Source of the DNA: Eutrigla gurnardus
Lineage: Eukaryota; Chordata; Actinopteri; Perciformes; Triglidae
Assembly: GCA_963514095.1 (NCBI GenBank)
Contig: OY741272.1
Span: 29,260,648-29,324,647 of the forward strand
Direction of reading: 5' to 3'
Length of the DNA: 64,000 bases
Shown here: positions 1-40,439 of the stretch, one piece after another
Numbering within the stretch: position 1 is the stretch's first letter
Layout of the letters: every line of letters starts with the position of its first letter
Made by a program: the position numbers and the translations under genes
The notes under the pieces: generated by a model
The model's input: the letters and a program-made list of their open reading frames with translations, nothing else
Databases searched by the model: none
What the model was told of the DNA's origin: nothing

Positions 1-25
1 CCACTTGACTCCTCTGTCCTCTCAG

Positions 26-6430
<6,405 letters not shown>

Positions 6431-7093
6431 AGGGCCGACCCAGTTCACTCCACCTCGTCCTCCAGAAGGAGGCGAGTACATGAAGTTTGCTTCATTCACA
6501 TGACGCTGTCTAGACGACCTTATTAGGAGTGTTGATGGAGCGGCTACGTGTTAGCGTAGCCTAGCACCATCAACCAGACTCCTGCAGAGATGAAAGCTCC
6601 AAACACAAAGAATTGTGAGCTTCCTCGCTGCTGTCAGAAAGTAGAGAGTGAAATATTGTGGATTTGTGTCGGTAAACACATGAAACTGTCATGTATGTCA
6701 GTATTAATGAATTATTAATACTTCTCCAAATATATAAATACATTAAAAAACGTCTACATCAACGCCAAACCAGCCGTCATATTTAGTAGCATCTTTAGTG
6801 GATTAAAAATAGCACCAAAACAAGTGAAAAGGGAACTCGAGTCTAGTCCACATGAGCTGCTGCCGTGCAGGCTGGGGTTCGTGTTGGGCCCACTGACGTT
6901 CAGAAAACTAGAGGGCTTCAAAGCCGGAGACCACAAACCAACGTACTTCAGGTTAAAGAAACACAAACAACAGAATTTATACGCTTTTATTGTCTGTTCT
7001 ATGGATGCAGGCGTGGATACATTTATAAATGAAGGCGTGGTTATGAAAGGAAGCAGAGCGGCGGCGTGCGTCGGGGCTGGAGGTGGAGATCCA
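6431..7093. other. fanca 3' flank and chemokine 3' UTR
   Basis: No open frame with family resemblance was found. About 6505-6590 is a dispersed repeat (GGAGTGTTGATGGAGC, then TAGCGTAGCCTAGCACCATC) also present at 37100-37175 and, inverted, near 16645-16680. ATTAAA at about 6745 is the best poly(A) candidate for fanca. On the minus strand, AATAAA at 6986-6991 lies about 100 bp past the chemokine stop. Confidence 0.6.
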
Positions 7094-7402
7094 TCACTCG
7101 TCATCGCTGACTTGCTGCCTGAACGCCGTCTGGGCCCACTCGGCATTCCGGCTCACACACAGCTGCTTCCCCTTGGTGGTGCCGACCCTGCGGACAAAAC
7201 CAACGACAGGTCAGGGGGGGTTCAACGATGTGCAGCTACTTATCCTCGAGTAAAGACGTACACGAAGGCCGGCTCCCGACAGCTGCTGTGAGTCTTGAAG
7301 ACGGAGATGATTCTGTTGGGCGGGACTTGTCCGGTGGAGAATTCATTGCAGCAGTAGACGGGAGCATACAAGGCATGAGCTGCAGGCACAAACACAGTAT
7401 TA

Positions 7403-7446
<44 letters not shown>

Positions 7447-8081
7447 CATCGGAGCTGGCTTTTACCTTCAACATGTACACATACAGTATGAATACAACCC
7501 ACTTATTTACAGTTACGACATTATGTAAAGAATCACGTCTCTGTGAGACGAAGTGATGATTAGTTGGAAACGCCTTTTCTTTGTTTAATTTTATTAAATG
7601 TGTCTTACATGAAAACAGCCGTCTCCTGTTCTGTTACATAACTGTTAACATTTTAAAAAGTAAATCATCAAAATGATGTTTAAGGTGCTTTAAATGTCCT
7701 TCCAAATAGAGCAAAACATTCTTATTTAATACATTTGACTGAGGTTTGACTTTAGAGACGAATTTAGGTCGACTAAATTTAAATAAAAAACTGTTCTTGT
7801 TGAAACAGTGATGGTTAAATAAAAATGTCCTGACTTTATGCAGATTTAATAAAAACAATCATTTCTAAATGGACTCTACATGCAAATTAAATACACACAC
7901 ATGAATATATATTTGTATATATATATATACATAAATATCTAAATGTTTTCTATATGATTGTAATTTGAACTGAATCCAGCTGGAATGGAAGCGTCCCTCA
8001 GACAGACTCACGCATGGCGTTGCAGCAGTAAACCATCATCATCAGCATCATCAGTCCCGCTGCCAGCTTCGGGGTCGTCAT
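7094..8081 (-). CDS. CC chemokine (three exons)
   Basis: This is a predicted secreted CC chemokine of 93 residues acting on leukocyte chemokine receptors. Exons on the minus strand are 8081-8012, 7379-7262 and 7187-7094 (stop TGA). Joints are phase 1 and phase 2 and give a single frame. Residues 1-23 are a methionine/leucine-rich signal peptide (KLAAGLMMLMMMVYCC). The mature part has the adjacent cysteines C33-C34 (APVYCCNEF), C57 (SSCREPAFV) and C73 (GKQLC), the four-cysteine CC pattern. The three-exon structure, with the signal peptide on exon 1, is the usual CC chemokine layout. GTACGT is the second donor. The gene is antisense to fanca and znf276 and sits between them. Which teleost CCL clade it belongs to cannot be decided by eye; PAFVVGTTKGKQLC loosely resembles CCL19/25-type proteins. 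Confidence 0.85.
7405..7441. repeat. (TA)n microsatellite in chemokine intron 1
   Basis: A pure AT run. A shorter one lies at about 7905-7931. The rest of the intron (7380-8011) is AT-rich with nothing recognisable. Confidence 0.9.
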
Positions 8082-8849
8082 GGCGTCCTCAGGTCCCGGT
8101 GGCGGCGCTCTTCGGTCTGACGGCTCTGAACGCAGCGCTGCTTATATGACCTCGTCTCCACACTGTGGTCACACACTTCTGCTGCTGTGCTGCTTCTTGA
8201 TCTGATAAAGATGAGATAGTCCTTTCATTTACAGCAGCAAGACAGTAACAAAATAAGCATAATAAATAATAAACATGCATTGACAAGAAAAGTACAATAT
8301 AAAAAGATATGAACACTAAGACTATAAAGAAAGTTAAATAAAGAAGAAGGTATAATGTACATAATAGACCATTTCCAGAATATATACAGGATGGACTAGA
8401 TATTTACATGATAGACAGAGATGGAGCATGTTATGTTTGTATTACACTTGTGTAAAATAACACACATGGGATGAGGAGACATCCAAGGACAGAGCCTGTT
8501 CTGGCCCACAGCTGTGATTCTACTGCCCCAGCAGACCACTCCATAAAAGATGGCTGATGCCACTACTGAGTCGTGTGAAAAAGACCACGATGATGATGAA
8601 GAGGGGCAGATAAGAACCAGGATGTAGATTCATCAGACTCAGAAGAGTTCTCATGAAGCTCTGTGTGAACCAGAGCCACCATGGTGTTATAAAGGCTTCA
8701 GGGTTGTAGTGTTAGTCTAGGACTAGGGTCAGTCTAGGGTTAGGGTTAGTCTAGGACTAGGTTTAGTCTAAGATTAGGGTTAGTCTAGGTAAAATAATAA
8801 GATGAATTACTACACAGTAAAATAAAAGTACGTTTTCCCTATATTATAT

Positions 8850-8904
<55 letters not shown>

Positions 8905-8905
8905 C

Positions 8906-8968
<63 letters not shown>

Positions 8969-9180
8969 TCTGTATGAGTATGTTGTAGTGGCAGGAACAG
9001 ACATGTTGAGCACTCCAACGCTCACTAACAGCAGCGTTGAGCTTCCTGTTCTGCACCAAACCGCCATCTCTTCACCACACTGATGAACGCCATCATCACC
9101 GGCTGCAGGTTTTGATACTAGAAGTTATTCACATCCAACTGCCTCAGTCATAACCAACCAAAATATCTCACCCCCTTTCC
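8082..9180. other. Intergenic, AT microsatellite and degenerate TTAGGG-like tract
   Basis: No gene was seen. At 8720-8790 there is a degenerate GGTTAG/GTCTAG tract resembling interstitial telomere-like repeats. A (TA)n/(CATA)n microsatellite spans about 8840-8970. Confidence 0.6.
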
Positions 9181-9189
9181 TGACCGTTA

Positions 9190-10395
9190 GTTAGTTATTA
9201 GACAACGATATATTCACGGACAAGAACATCATATTTCACTGTACGCCGACGACATTCTTCTGTTCATCTCTCATCCCCAAGCCTCCATACCTCTTCTTTT
9301 GACTTTAATCAGCATCTTTGGCAGACATAGCATTTAAAGACTTCTCATTTCTTGGTATAACTGTCACAAGAACTCAGATGACCTTCTACAGAAGAAATGG
9401 CATAATACATTTGAGCAACTTAAACAAAGTATACATTTTTGGAAGACTCTTCCTATTTCTCTTGTAGGAAAGATTAATGCATTTAAGATGATTGCACTGC
9501 CAGTCTCTTCCATGTTACATTGCCCAGAATTAGTTTAAACAATTAGATTCAATTATTGTACCTTTTCTTTGGAACTACAACCTCCTAGCATTGCTCAACA
9601 GCCCCACCAAAATGAGGAAGTCACAGAATAATACCAGCTTTGTAATCAATGGTACGCACATGGGAGCAGATAAAACTTCATATCAAGGCCCCAAGTGTAG
9701 ATATCGATACTCCAGTCTGTGAAGATCACGCTTCCATACCTGGCCTCAATGACATGCTTGTTCTGCCTCATTTACACAAGCCAGATATGGAATACCTGCC
9801 TCAGGTTTTTCAGGTTTTTTTTACCAAACTTTGAAGTTTTGAATAAACACAATGCTCTAGAGAATATTACTAGTCTGGACCCGGGTACTCGTGGGCCAAT
9901 CTCTGTTTTCTATCGAATGCTTCATGATGGAGTTTCCAGTGAATTCAGAAACGTATAAAAAGCATGGGCAGGCGAGTTGAATATGGAAATAACTGGTGAG
10001 ATTTGGGAAGAACGTCTATGAAACGTATAAAAGTGTTCAGTTAACACCAGACACAAACTAATACAGTATAAAGTACTCCACAGACTCCATTACTCACAAG
10101 AAAAGCTACATACGTTTTACCCAGCTGTCCCACCGACGTTAAGCCTCGATATAAGGTACTCGAGCACATTCATTCTGGGCGTTTAGTACGCTTTATTTGG
10201 TTTGGCACCCAATTCTCTGGCTGTCCTTCTAGGGGCCACAAGTGTCCTTTCTTCTGTCAATACATCTGAAAGAAGAGCAGTTACATCTGGGATGGTGATG
10301 CTAAAAGCTGATTCTACGAGTGTGGAAAACGGACTCTGTTCTTTCCATCTGGAGACACTGAGACTCTACAAAGAAGATAGATACGTTATAAAAAT
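9190..10395 (+). mobile_element. Decayed L1-like LINE, reverse transcriptase and C-terminal part
   Basis: The sequence around 9215-9290 translates to ISLYADDILLFISHPQ, containing the YADD catalytic box of a non-LTR reverse transcriptase. Downstream pieces in shifting frames resemble the L1 C-terminal region: FLGITVT, GKINAFKMIALP and LDPGTRGPISVFYRMLHDG. Frameshifts and stops show it is dead. The element is interrupted at about 10408 by a SINE and resumes to its AATAAA plus A-rich tail near 10900-10920. Confidence 0.8.
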
Positions 10396-10407
10396 GTTGA
10401 TAAAACA

Positions 10408-10672
10408 TGGGGGATTAGCTCAGGAGGTAGAGCGGGTTGGCTGGTAACCGCAAGATCGCCTGTTGGATCCCCGGCTCCTCCTAGCTGAGTGCCTGGTGTC
10501 CCTGAGCAAGGCACCTCACCCTAATGTCTCCTGACGGGCTGGCTGTCGCCCTGCGTGGTTGACTCCACCGTTGGTGTGTGAATGTGTGAATGAATGTGTG
10601 AATGAATGTGTGAATGTCAGTCATTCCTGTAAAGTGCTTTGGAGAAAAGCTCTATATAAATGAGGACCATAT
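10408..10672 (+). mobile_element. tRNA-derived SINE inserted in the L1 fragment
   Basis: The head resembles a tRNA gene: an A-box-like TTAGCTCAGGAGGTAGAGC and a degenerate B box (TGGATCCCCGGC). The body has CCTGAGCAAGGCACC and GTGAATG repeats, and the tail has GTAAAGTGCTTTGGAG and CTCTATATAAATG, a hallmark of widespread fish tRNA-SINEs. It is not a functional tRNA because no seven-base anticodon stem forms. Confidence 0.85.
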
Positions 10673-10925
10673 ACCCTGGGACCCGGTACTGAATTACATT
10701 AAACATGTATAGATACACTACACTGCCTCACAGGCAAACAAGAATGATTTATTTTACTATTATTATTATATATATTAATTTGTTCTGCTCTTATATTCTG
10801 TCTATAGTAGATACTCATTTTATGACCACGACATATCGTTGTAATGCTTGATGTGCTGTGTTTTTTACTTTTTTCTTTTTTCTCTTCATTGAAAATCAAT
10901 AAACATATTTAAAAAAAAGAAGAAG
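10673..10925 (+). mobile_element. L1-like 3' end with poly(A) tail (continuation after the SINE)
   Basis: The segment ends in CAATAAACATATTT followed by an A-rich run at about 10908-10923, as expected for a retroposed 3' end. The piece before the SINE and this piece together look like one element. Confidence 0.65.
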
Positions 10926-11162
10926 TTAGAAGCAGGTGTTGTTGTGTTGCAGCGTGTTGACACGGAGGCAGAGAGATGGCGTGAGATCAGCAGCGATGCG
11001 GTGATGATGATGATGATGATGATGATTAGAGAGGAAAACCTCACTGATCTGATCTCAGCACGGAAACAAACACAGAGTTGCAAAACAACAAGTGCATCTT
11101 TACAGCACATTCAGATATCACGACTGTTTGAATTTTGATATGTAAATAATATGTAAAGGGTT

Positions 11163-11657
11163 GTACGGTGCTGGAAATCCTTGAAAACACTTGACTGTTA
11201 GAGTGGTGTTTCCAGGTCTGAAAAGTGCTTGGATGTAGACTAAAGGTCTTGAAATGTGTGTTGTATGTGATGACATCTATGATAGAACAGAGAAAAGAAG
11301 ATCTCCATATCTGAGGGACTGAAAACAGCATTTCCTGACATTTCTTTATGAAAAATGCCTTTTGATGATGAACAGATGATGAAAATAGTTGGTGATTATA
11401 TTTCTGTGGATCTGTTAGTGGAATTAGTTTTCCTTTCATTTGTGGTCCTTCTGTAAAAAGCTGTCTCCAAACATCATGTTGGTTGTTTAGAGGACAATAA
11501 CATCTCATTTAATGTGATGAACAAGTGACAGAATAAGTAGACTGAATACTGACCATTGGATTGATACAAATATGGAGTTTACCACAGCTGGAAGGGGCTG
11601 GAAAAGCATGGAAATGCACCTTGAAGTGCTTGAAAAGTGCTTGAATATGACTCTTGG
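11163..11657. repeat. Dispersed ~495-bp repeat, copy 1
   Basis: It is nearly identical to 38093-38586 and to the partial copy 60206-60482. It contains short degenerate motifs of the type GAAAAGTGCTTGGA near both ends. The minus-strand open frame through it (11041-11508) recurs in copy 2 only because the DNA is copied. Confidence 0.9.
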
Positions 11658-12690
11658 TTTTGAATCAGTGTTGTTAATAAAAGCCCATGAAGACGAGATC
11701 ACACTGGTTTCTGTCTCCGCACTAAAAGCGACATCATGACTCACTTCATGCTGATCTGAGGTCTGCAGAGATGCAGAAAATGTGATCTTATCGAGATCTT
11801 ATCGCAGGTTGAGCGACGCCTCCGTGACCCATTTAGATCATTTCCTCCTGATCATCGATGGGGAAAAGCCAAATCAGACATCAATAATTATTCATAACGG
11901 AGTGTTTTATAAGTCTTAAAATGTGTCAGGGGGGAATTGTCTCAAAGTGTTTACAGTATCATAAAAGGTCAATAAGGTGCTTACAAGTGTGCAAAATATA
12001 ATATCAATTTAATATAAATAAGAGAGAAGACAGAAAAGCAAATTAAATATGAAATTAAAAATAAAGCATAAAGGTTTTTTTAATCATTGAATTACTTTTT
12101 TTCATAACTTTAATGGGTTTGACGTGTAAAATAAATGAATGGTGAAATGTATTTTTATTTTATTATTTAGAAGGTTTTACTTTCATATACTTGGCTTTGT
12201 GTATATGACATTTTCCAAGAATGAGGATGTTGTTGACAAGAAAGTCATTTTTAGTTTGTTTTTTTTTCTTCATTGAACCACAAACATACAAAGGCTCATA
12301 GAGTAAAAAAACACAAGCAATACAATATATCATCGCAATCCTCCAGTAGAAAAACAAAACAGAACAGGGGAATTCATACAAAGTAAACATGCTACAAATT
12401 AATATTTCCCAATCACCATTAAAGACCATTAAAATACAGAAATAAACAAGATATGTCGCCATAAATCTTTTATTTGATGTAAAAATATAGTTTAAAATCA
12501 TGTATATTTTTTAATCTTTTATTTCATACGGACGGAATGTCATTAACCTTAACAAATATCCCATTTTTAATATCCAACCAGAAACCTTTTTGGGACAGCA
12601 GGGCATGAAACGAACTCATCTTTTTGAGGTGTAATTCCTCCCGCGGCCGGCAGGGTTCGCTGTGACGCGTCTCCTCCTGTTTCAGTGGAG
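11658..12690. other. Intergenic, AT-rich
   Basis: No gene was recognised. The 12160-12500 stretch is AT-rich low-complexity DNA. Its minus-strand frame of 112 codons matches no family I recognise. Confidence 0.5.
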
Positions 12691-12818
12691 ATGAGCACTT
12701 CCGGCTTCTAGTGTTTACAACTGGGAGGCTAAAACAGCGCAGATGTCTGTTTTGTTTTATCTTTTACGTTAAAACCAGCAACATGACGCCGACGTGCTAG
12801 CATCCGAGCACGCGACAG
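12690..12818 (+). promoter_or_regulatory. Candidate znf276 promoter and non-coding exon 1
   Basis: A CpG-containing stretch with several GCTAGC/GTTAGC words ends at a good donor, GCGACAG|GTAGGC (12818/12819). A matching acceptor, ATATTCACAG (ending 13440), precedes the coding exon by 50 bp. This is inferred from splice signals only. Confidence 0.5.
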
Positions 12819-13249
12819 GTAGGCTAACGGTTATTAACCATGACGTCACGACGCTTCCGTGCACGCTAGCTAGCAACCAGCAGCGGGCTAAGTTAAATGC
12901 AGACTGGTTGAGCTAACGTGGCTAACGTTAGCGCGTGTAAATGAGCACTACGTTGTCGCGTTAACGTTAAAGAATATTCCGGCTTGTTGTTGACATGCTG
13001 AGTGTGAACGGAAATCAACGGTGACTTTAAAACAACGGCGTCAATGTTAAATCAATATATTTAGCTTATTGACCAGCTAGGCTAACTCCTTTCGTTTACT
13101 TTTTTTATGCAAACTTTATTTAATAATTTTAGACAGCAGCTCAGACATGTACTCCACATAGGTTTGACAGTCCATTCATACAAATTAAAATAAATAAATC
13201 TGGGGATGAAATAAAGTTCCAGTATACCATACCATATAAAATACACACA

Positions 13250-13288
<39 letters not shown>

Positions 13289-13490
13289 TAATCTTCTATA
13301 AATAAATTAAAGAGTTTGAGATACTTTTAAAACACAACAAAACAAATAAAAATGGGGAAAAACATGTTTTGCAATACGTTGTTTAAATTACTGTTTTTTT
13401 CTACAAAGATGGGTAAGAAAAGTATTGTGAATATTCACAGAGCTCCACTGAAAGGGATCAGCTGCTGGGGTCAAAGGTCAAGACCAGACC

Positions 13491-14998
13491 ATGAAGAAGA
13501 AGAGCAGACGTCCGAGGTCGTCTGAGGCTCCGCGGCGGACCAGCAGGACGAAGACGACGGGGAGTGTCGGTGGCGAGGAGGAAGAGGAGGAGGAGAAGAA
13601 AGTGCCCGGAAACAGAGGGAGACCTCGGAAAACCGCCCCGGGAACCGCAGAAGGTTTCTACGGTGACGACACCGCCAAAGGCAAGACCACTAAGAAACAC
13701 CCGGAGAGGAAGTCCGGGTCTTCGGGTGAGGGTCTTTGGACAGGGTGTAGGAACCCTGAATGTAACAGGAAGTGTTTCTGATAGAATCACCTCCTCGACC
13801 TTTAAAGATGAAGTAGAAATATGGCTGAGCTGTTGTTTCTCCCGGCAGGGCGCCTCCCCGCCGCCGTCTGCCGGCTCTGCCACGGGAAGTTCTCCCCTCG
13901 CAGCCTGCGTCACGCCTTCCACAAGTGGCCTCAGGACTCCGTCGACATCGTGGACGACGAGTCGGACTCGGCCGCCCAGCCGCCCCTTTTGTTCCACGCC
14001 GACTTCCAGCGACTGGTCGGGGTCAAGCTGGACCGCGACCCCCAGCTGTCAGAGTTCATCTGCAAGAAATGCCACTCCAAGTTCTACAAGTGTCACAGCG
14101 TCCTGGTCCGCTTCCTGCAGAGAGTCAACCTGCCGGCGGTCGGCCCGGAGACCCTGAAGACCTGGTGAGTCCACGGAAGGAAAAACACGGGTTTATTCCA
14201 GGCAGAACATTTATAAATATGTATTTCTATTTCAGGAAGAAGTGTCCAGAGGCCTCAGTGAACTACGACTTAACAAGTAAATAACTTCTTCTTTGCTTTT
14301 GCAGAAATAATATAAAACACACGCTGACATTGTGACATTGAGACATGGTTTCTCCTCGCAGCACCGAAGTCCTTCAGCTCGGACCCAAAGTGCCTCCACA
14401 GCCTGGTGTCCTGGGCTCACCACCACGGGGAGGCCTGCACCTCCTCTCCCAACCTGAAGGAGGTGCTGGAGGACCAGTACTGGGGCTGGGGCTCCGTGAA
14501 GGCCGTGTGGGCCTGCGTCGACGGCCACAGATACATCATGGACACGCAGTGCTCCGCCCCCGCCAACTCCCAGTACACCATGAGCTGGTACGGGGGGGCG
14601 TTGGGGGGCGGCAGCGGTGACGGCGTGATGTCAGAGGAGGAGGAGGAGCAGCAACCCAGCGGGTTTGGAAGGACCCCGGCAGGAAGCATGAGCCCTCTGG
14701 CTCAGCACAGTCCACTTGCACTCACGGTCCAGACGGCGAGCTCGGCGCTGGCCGACTGGACCGCCGACGCCGAAGGTGAGGACAGGCTGCAGATAACAAC
14801 CGGCCAGTTTGGTTGCCGTGGTGATGCCGATACGTCATCTGCATGCTCCTGTGTTTAGATTTCACAGGTCACGATGCAGCGTTGTCTCCCGCTCTGGCCC
14901 GGCTGGAGGACGCCGCGGCTGACAGCGATCTGTCCGACAGGTCAGTCATGTGATCTCATTCTGTCCTTCGCCTCGCCTCGCTTTCACACCTGTAGAAA

Positions 14999-15034
<36 letters not shown>

Positions 15035-15385
15035 GTTCCTCTGCGAGGACGACTTCGGCGGGACTAGAAAGGCGCTATCAGGCGAGATGTTGGAGTCGTT
15101 CTCCGACAGGTCGGTACGACGTTGTTTCTCTTAAAGCAGCAGCGACGGATTGAAGTTGCCTCCATGACGTGTTTCCTGTTCTTCTTCTTCTGCCCCTCTA
15201 GAAGTCACAGCGTGACCGTCCCTAACAAGAGAAGAAGAAGAAACCAGAAGACCCTGAAGGAACCCAAAATCAAAAAGAAACCTGGACCCAAACCCGGCTG
15301 GAAGAACAAGTTCAAACCTAAAGGGTGCTCATTTACACCGCCTTAAATACACAACCAGCATGCTGCACCAGTCAAATGTAATGAC

Positions 15386-15445
<60 letters not shown>

Positions 15446-16511
15446 TTCAGAGAGGAGCTGCCCAACATCTACAAGTGTCCGTATCAGGGATGTACAGCCG
15501 TCTATAAAACTCCTGATGGTCTGAAGGTCAGAATCATTTCATCTCTTATTTAAGTGATTCTTCTTAAGTAATCGTTCAGCATTAGGTATGCTACTATGCT
15601 ACTAGTATTATAATTATATTTCTATATATATATATATATATGATGAAATGGGGTTATTTAGGATAAACCCCTTGGGATGTATCATCTTGATTTTCGACTA
15701 CATAATAACAGAGAAATGACACAAAGAAAACCTAAATAATAATAATACAAGATCAATACAACACCGTACATGCATGCAATGCATTCTGGGAGCCCAGCGG
15801 TGAATGCTAAATGAGCTGGGCTTTCAGAAGCACATCAAGGAGCATCACGAGGAGGTGAAGGAGCGGCCCTGCCCTCATCCCGGCTGCAACAAGGTCTTCA
15901 TGATCGACCGCTACCTGCAGAGACACGTCAAGCTCATCCACACAGGTGAGAAACACAGTGGCCTTCCTGTGAGGGTCCCACGTTGGTCTGAGCTCCTCCA
16001 GCTGGTGCTCAGTGTGTCTCCGGTGTTTTCAGAGGAGAGGAACCACATCTGCGACCAGTGCGGCCAAACCTTCAAACAGAGGAAACACCTCTCGGTGCAC
16101 CAGATGAGGCATTCGGGAGCCAAGCCGCTGCAGTGAGTACGGAGGTCAAACCGCTTCACCACACTGATTCACAGCCGCTGATGTGAACGTTTCCTCTGCA
16201 GGTGTGAGGTTTGTGGGTTCCAGTGTCGCCAGCGAGCGTCTCTCAAGTATCACATGACCAAACACAAGGCGGAGGCCGACCTGGACTTCGCCTGCCTGAT
16301 GTGCGAGAAGCGCTTCGAGAAGGCCCACAACCTGAACGTCCACATGTCCATGGTCCACCCGCTGATCCAGGCCAAGGTCCAGAGAGGCAGCAGCCAGGAG
16401 CCGCCGCCGCCGGAGCCGCCGGAACCGCCGCCATCGTACGCCGAGCTGCACGCCGACCTGCACGCCATCACGCCGACCGGGGAGATGGTTCAGCAAGACC
16501 AGGACAGATGA
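13491..16511 (+). CDS. znf276: Zinc finger protein 276 (ZAD plus five C2H2 fingers)
   Basis: This is a predicted nuclear DNA-binding protein of 629 residues (human 614). Exons are 13491-13725, 13849-14164, 14236-14276, 14362-14775, 14859-14940, 15035-15109, 15202-15324, 15451-15526, 15828-15945, 16033-16132 and 16202-16511, all in phase. The N-terminus is basic, with an acidic run. A ZAD-type zinc domain follows, with C86-x2-C89 (VCRLCHGKF) and C150-x2-C153 (FICKKCHSKF). A lysine/arginine-rich linker (KRRRRN, KIKKKPGPKPGWKNKFKPK) leads to five C2H2 fingers at about residues 438-579, starting CPYQGCTAVY and ending CLMCEKRF-x8-HMSMVH. A proline-rich tail ends at TGA. The ZAD plus five-finger layout and the neighbours fanca and vps9d1 identify ZNF276. 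AATAAA at 17128-17133 is a likely poly(A) signal. The start is the first ATG after the acceptor at 13440. Confidence 0.92.
15001..15033 (+). repeat. (TG)n abutting znf276 exon 15035-15109
   Basis: A short TG tract ends in GTGTAG at the exon border. A second tract (about 15389-15444) lies just before exon 15451-15526. Confidence 0.9.
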
Positions 16512-18030
16512 CGGCAGGGGGGCCAGGTCTGCCGCATGGGGACTTGAACTATGGGGATCTTTTTAGGCCAGTACTGAAACTTCCATGTTTTCCCATTCAG
16601 GTGGTGAACTCCACCTTTATCTACGTTCTCTGCTGATGTCACAGAAGCTGCTCCATCAACACTCCAAATAAGGTCATCTAGACAGTCTCTGGTTCCTCCA
16701 CATAGTCTGGTCTGGTCTCTGGACTAATGTGGTCTACTATCTAGACCTTGCATTCGGCCAACATGAAATATTCCCTTTAGAGATAATTAGACGGAGTGAA
16801 AAATAAAAAAACTGTTCTGATAATTTCATGAAAATCAAAAGGAACTTCGTTGCCGTTCTGCTGTAGTTTTATTTGAAGTTCACAGTAGCAGCCACTTATG
16901 AAGGACTGCAGTCGTACGTCCCATAATGCAATATTCTCCTCACCTACATGTGAAGCACTTGTATGTTCTGAGTAAACGTCCTCACCGTGCAAATCGTTCT
17001 GCAGAGAGATTTACAATCCCTGTTTAGTTTGTCCAGTTTTTTATTAAGTTATTACTTGCTTAAAGTACTTTTTAAACAGAGTTTATATCTGTAAACAGTG
17101 GAAAGGGCTTCTGGTGTCCACGTGTGTAATAAAGTCCTGTGTGTATTCTGTATAAAAAGACAAATAAAATGTGGACTTTTTTTTTTTTTTTTTTTTTACA
17201 AGAGGAGGTTTGTGTTTTGGTGTGATGATTCTTTACAACCTTTTAAAACGTTCCACATCTTTCACACATTCAGGCTTTTATTAAAAATGTTTAATTCCAT
17301 TCAACTCTTAAGACATTTCCTGTCGCCATGGAAACGAATAGACTGACGCGTTTGACCACAGCCGGTTTTCACTTCCCTTTCTTAAACATTTAAAGAAGCT
17401 GCTGCTTCCAGTGGTAACCTCGATGATGATGTGGCAAATAAGAAGAAAATAAAAAGGGGCCGACCCCTGCTTCACTTTTATGTGTTGTTCAGGATTCAAA
17501 GCGTTTATTGTCATATGCACAGTCAACATGTTTCCCTGTACAATGACATTTCTCTTTGTGAATTCTAAAATAGATAAATAATACAGAACAAAGCAATGTA
17601 AAAGGCAGCATTTGACAATATATCAAAAACAACAGTAAAACAGTGCAAATGTAAATAAATAATAGTAATACATTTATTTATAAAGTGCTTTCTATCAAAG
17701 TGCTGTATAACAAGAAGAATATAAGACTTAAAACGATAAATTAAAAACAGTTCAGTAAAAATAAAGAAAAGTTCAGTAAAAACAAGAACAATTAAATGAA
17801 TAAATAATATAAAACACCATCTAAAACTGCACACTGACCATAAAGAAACCGCGATATAAATCTGTGTTCACCTTTTAATTTGGTTTTTAGGTCATTCAGC
17901 ATTCAGACACATGGGTGCATTAGCAGCCCCCGTACAGCAGGGGGCAGCATACACCTTTAAATGTTGTTTTCCAATGCGCCATGACTTGAACGCGGAGAAG
18001 AAGAAGGCGGAGGAAGAGGAGCGGAGGACC
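16512..18030. other. znf276 3' UTR and znf276-vps9d1 intergenic
   Basis: 16645-16750 holds an inverted copy of the dispersed repeat seen at 36830-37175. 17490-17560 carries a fish repeat word, GTTTATTGTCATATGCACAG. AATAAA signals lie at 17128 and about 17163. The segment just before 18031 is GC- and purine-rich and probably contains the vps9d1 5' UTR. Confidence 0.55.
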
Positions 18031-40016
<21,986 letters not shown>

Positions 40017-40388
40017 AGGTAAACTCTTCACTCTGATGATCTATGTGGGCGCCTGGGCATGAAAACACACGCTTCATAAACATCAGAGTACGAGCATGGA
40101 AAGCTTCATAGCAGTCATGAAAAACATAGTATTTGATTTAGTTAATTTCTATAAATAAATATATAATAAATATATTGTTAAAGTTTGGCCAGTCCAGGTT
40201 CTGACATGTTCCTTCTTGTGTTAAAGCCCCCCCCCCCCCCCCCCCCCCACCAGTGAAGCCATGCGAAGGAAACGCTGCGACGTGGTTTAATAATGAGGGA
40301 ATACTTTTGTCTTCCTTTAATATCATTTATTTTTTATAGCTAACCCTCCAGAAGAGTATTTTACTTCATGTGGCCTTTTTTCTTCTCT

Positions 40389-40430
<42 letters not shown>

Positions 40431-40439
40431 ATCTGGTTT

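Noticed and set aside
6824..7291. 155-codon plus-strand frame
   Set aside because: Overlaps the chemokine exons antisense and matches nothing.
8720..8790. Telomere or interstitial telomeric array
   Set aside because: Only one or two true TTAGGG units among degenerate GTCTAGG repeats; too short and impure. The same holds for 63960-63980.
10408..10480. Possible tRNA gene
   Set aside because: A and B boxes are present but the anticodon arm and acceptor pairing fail; the downstream body is a SINE. The same reasoning applies to 63868-63950.
13458..13997. 179-codon minus-strand frame
   Set aside because: Antisense shadow of znf276 exons 1-2.
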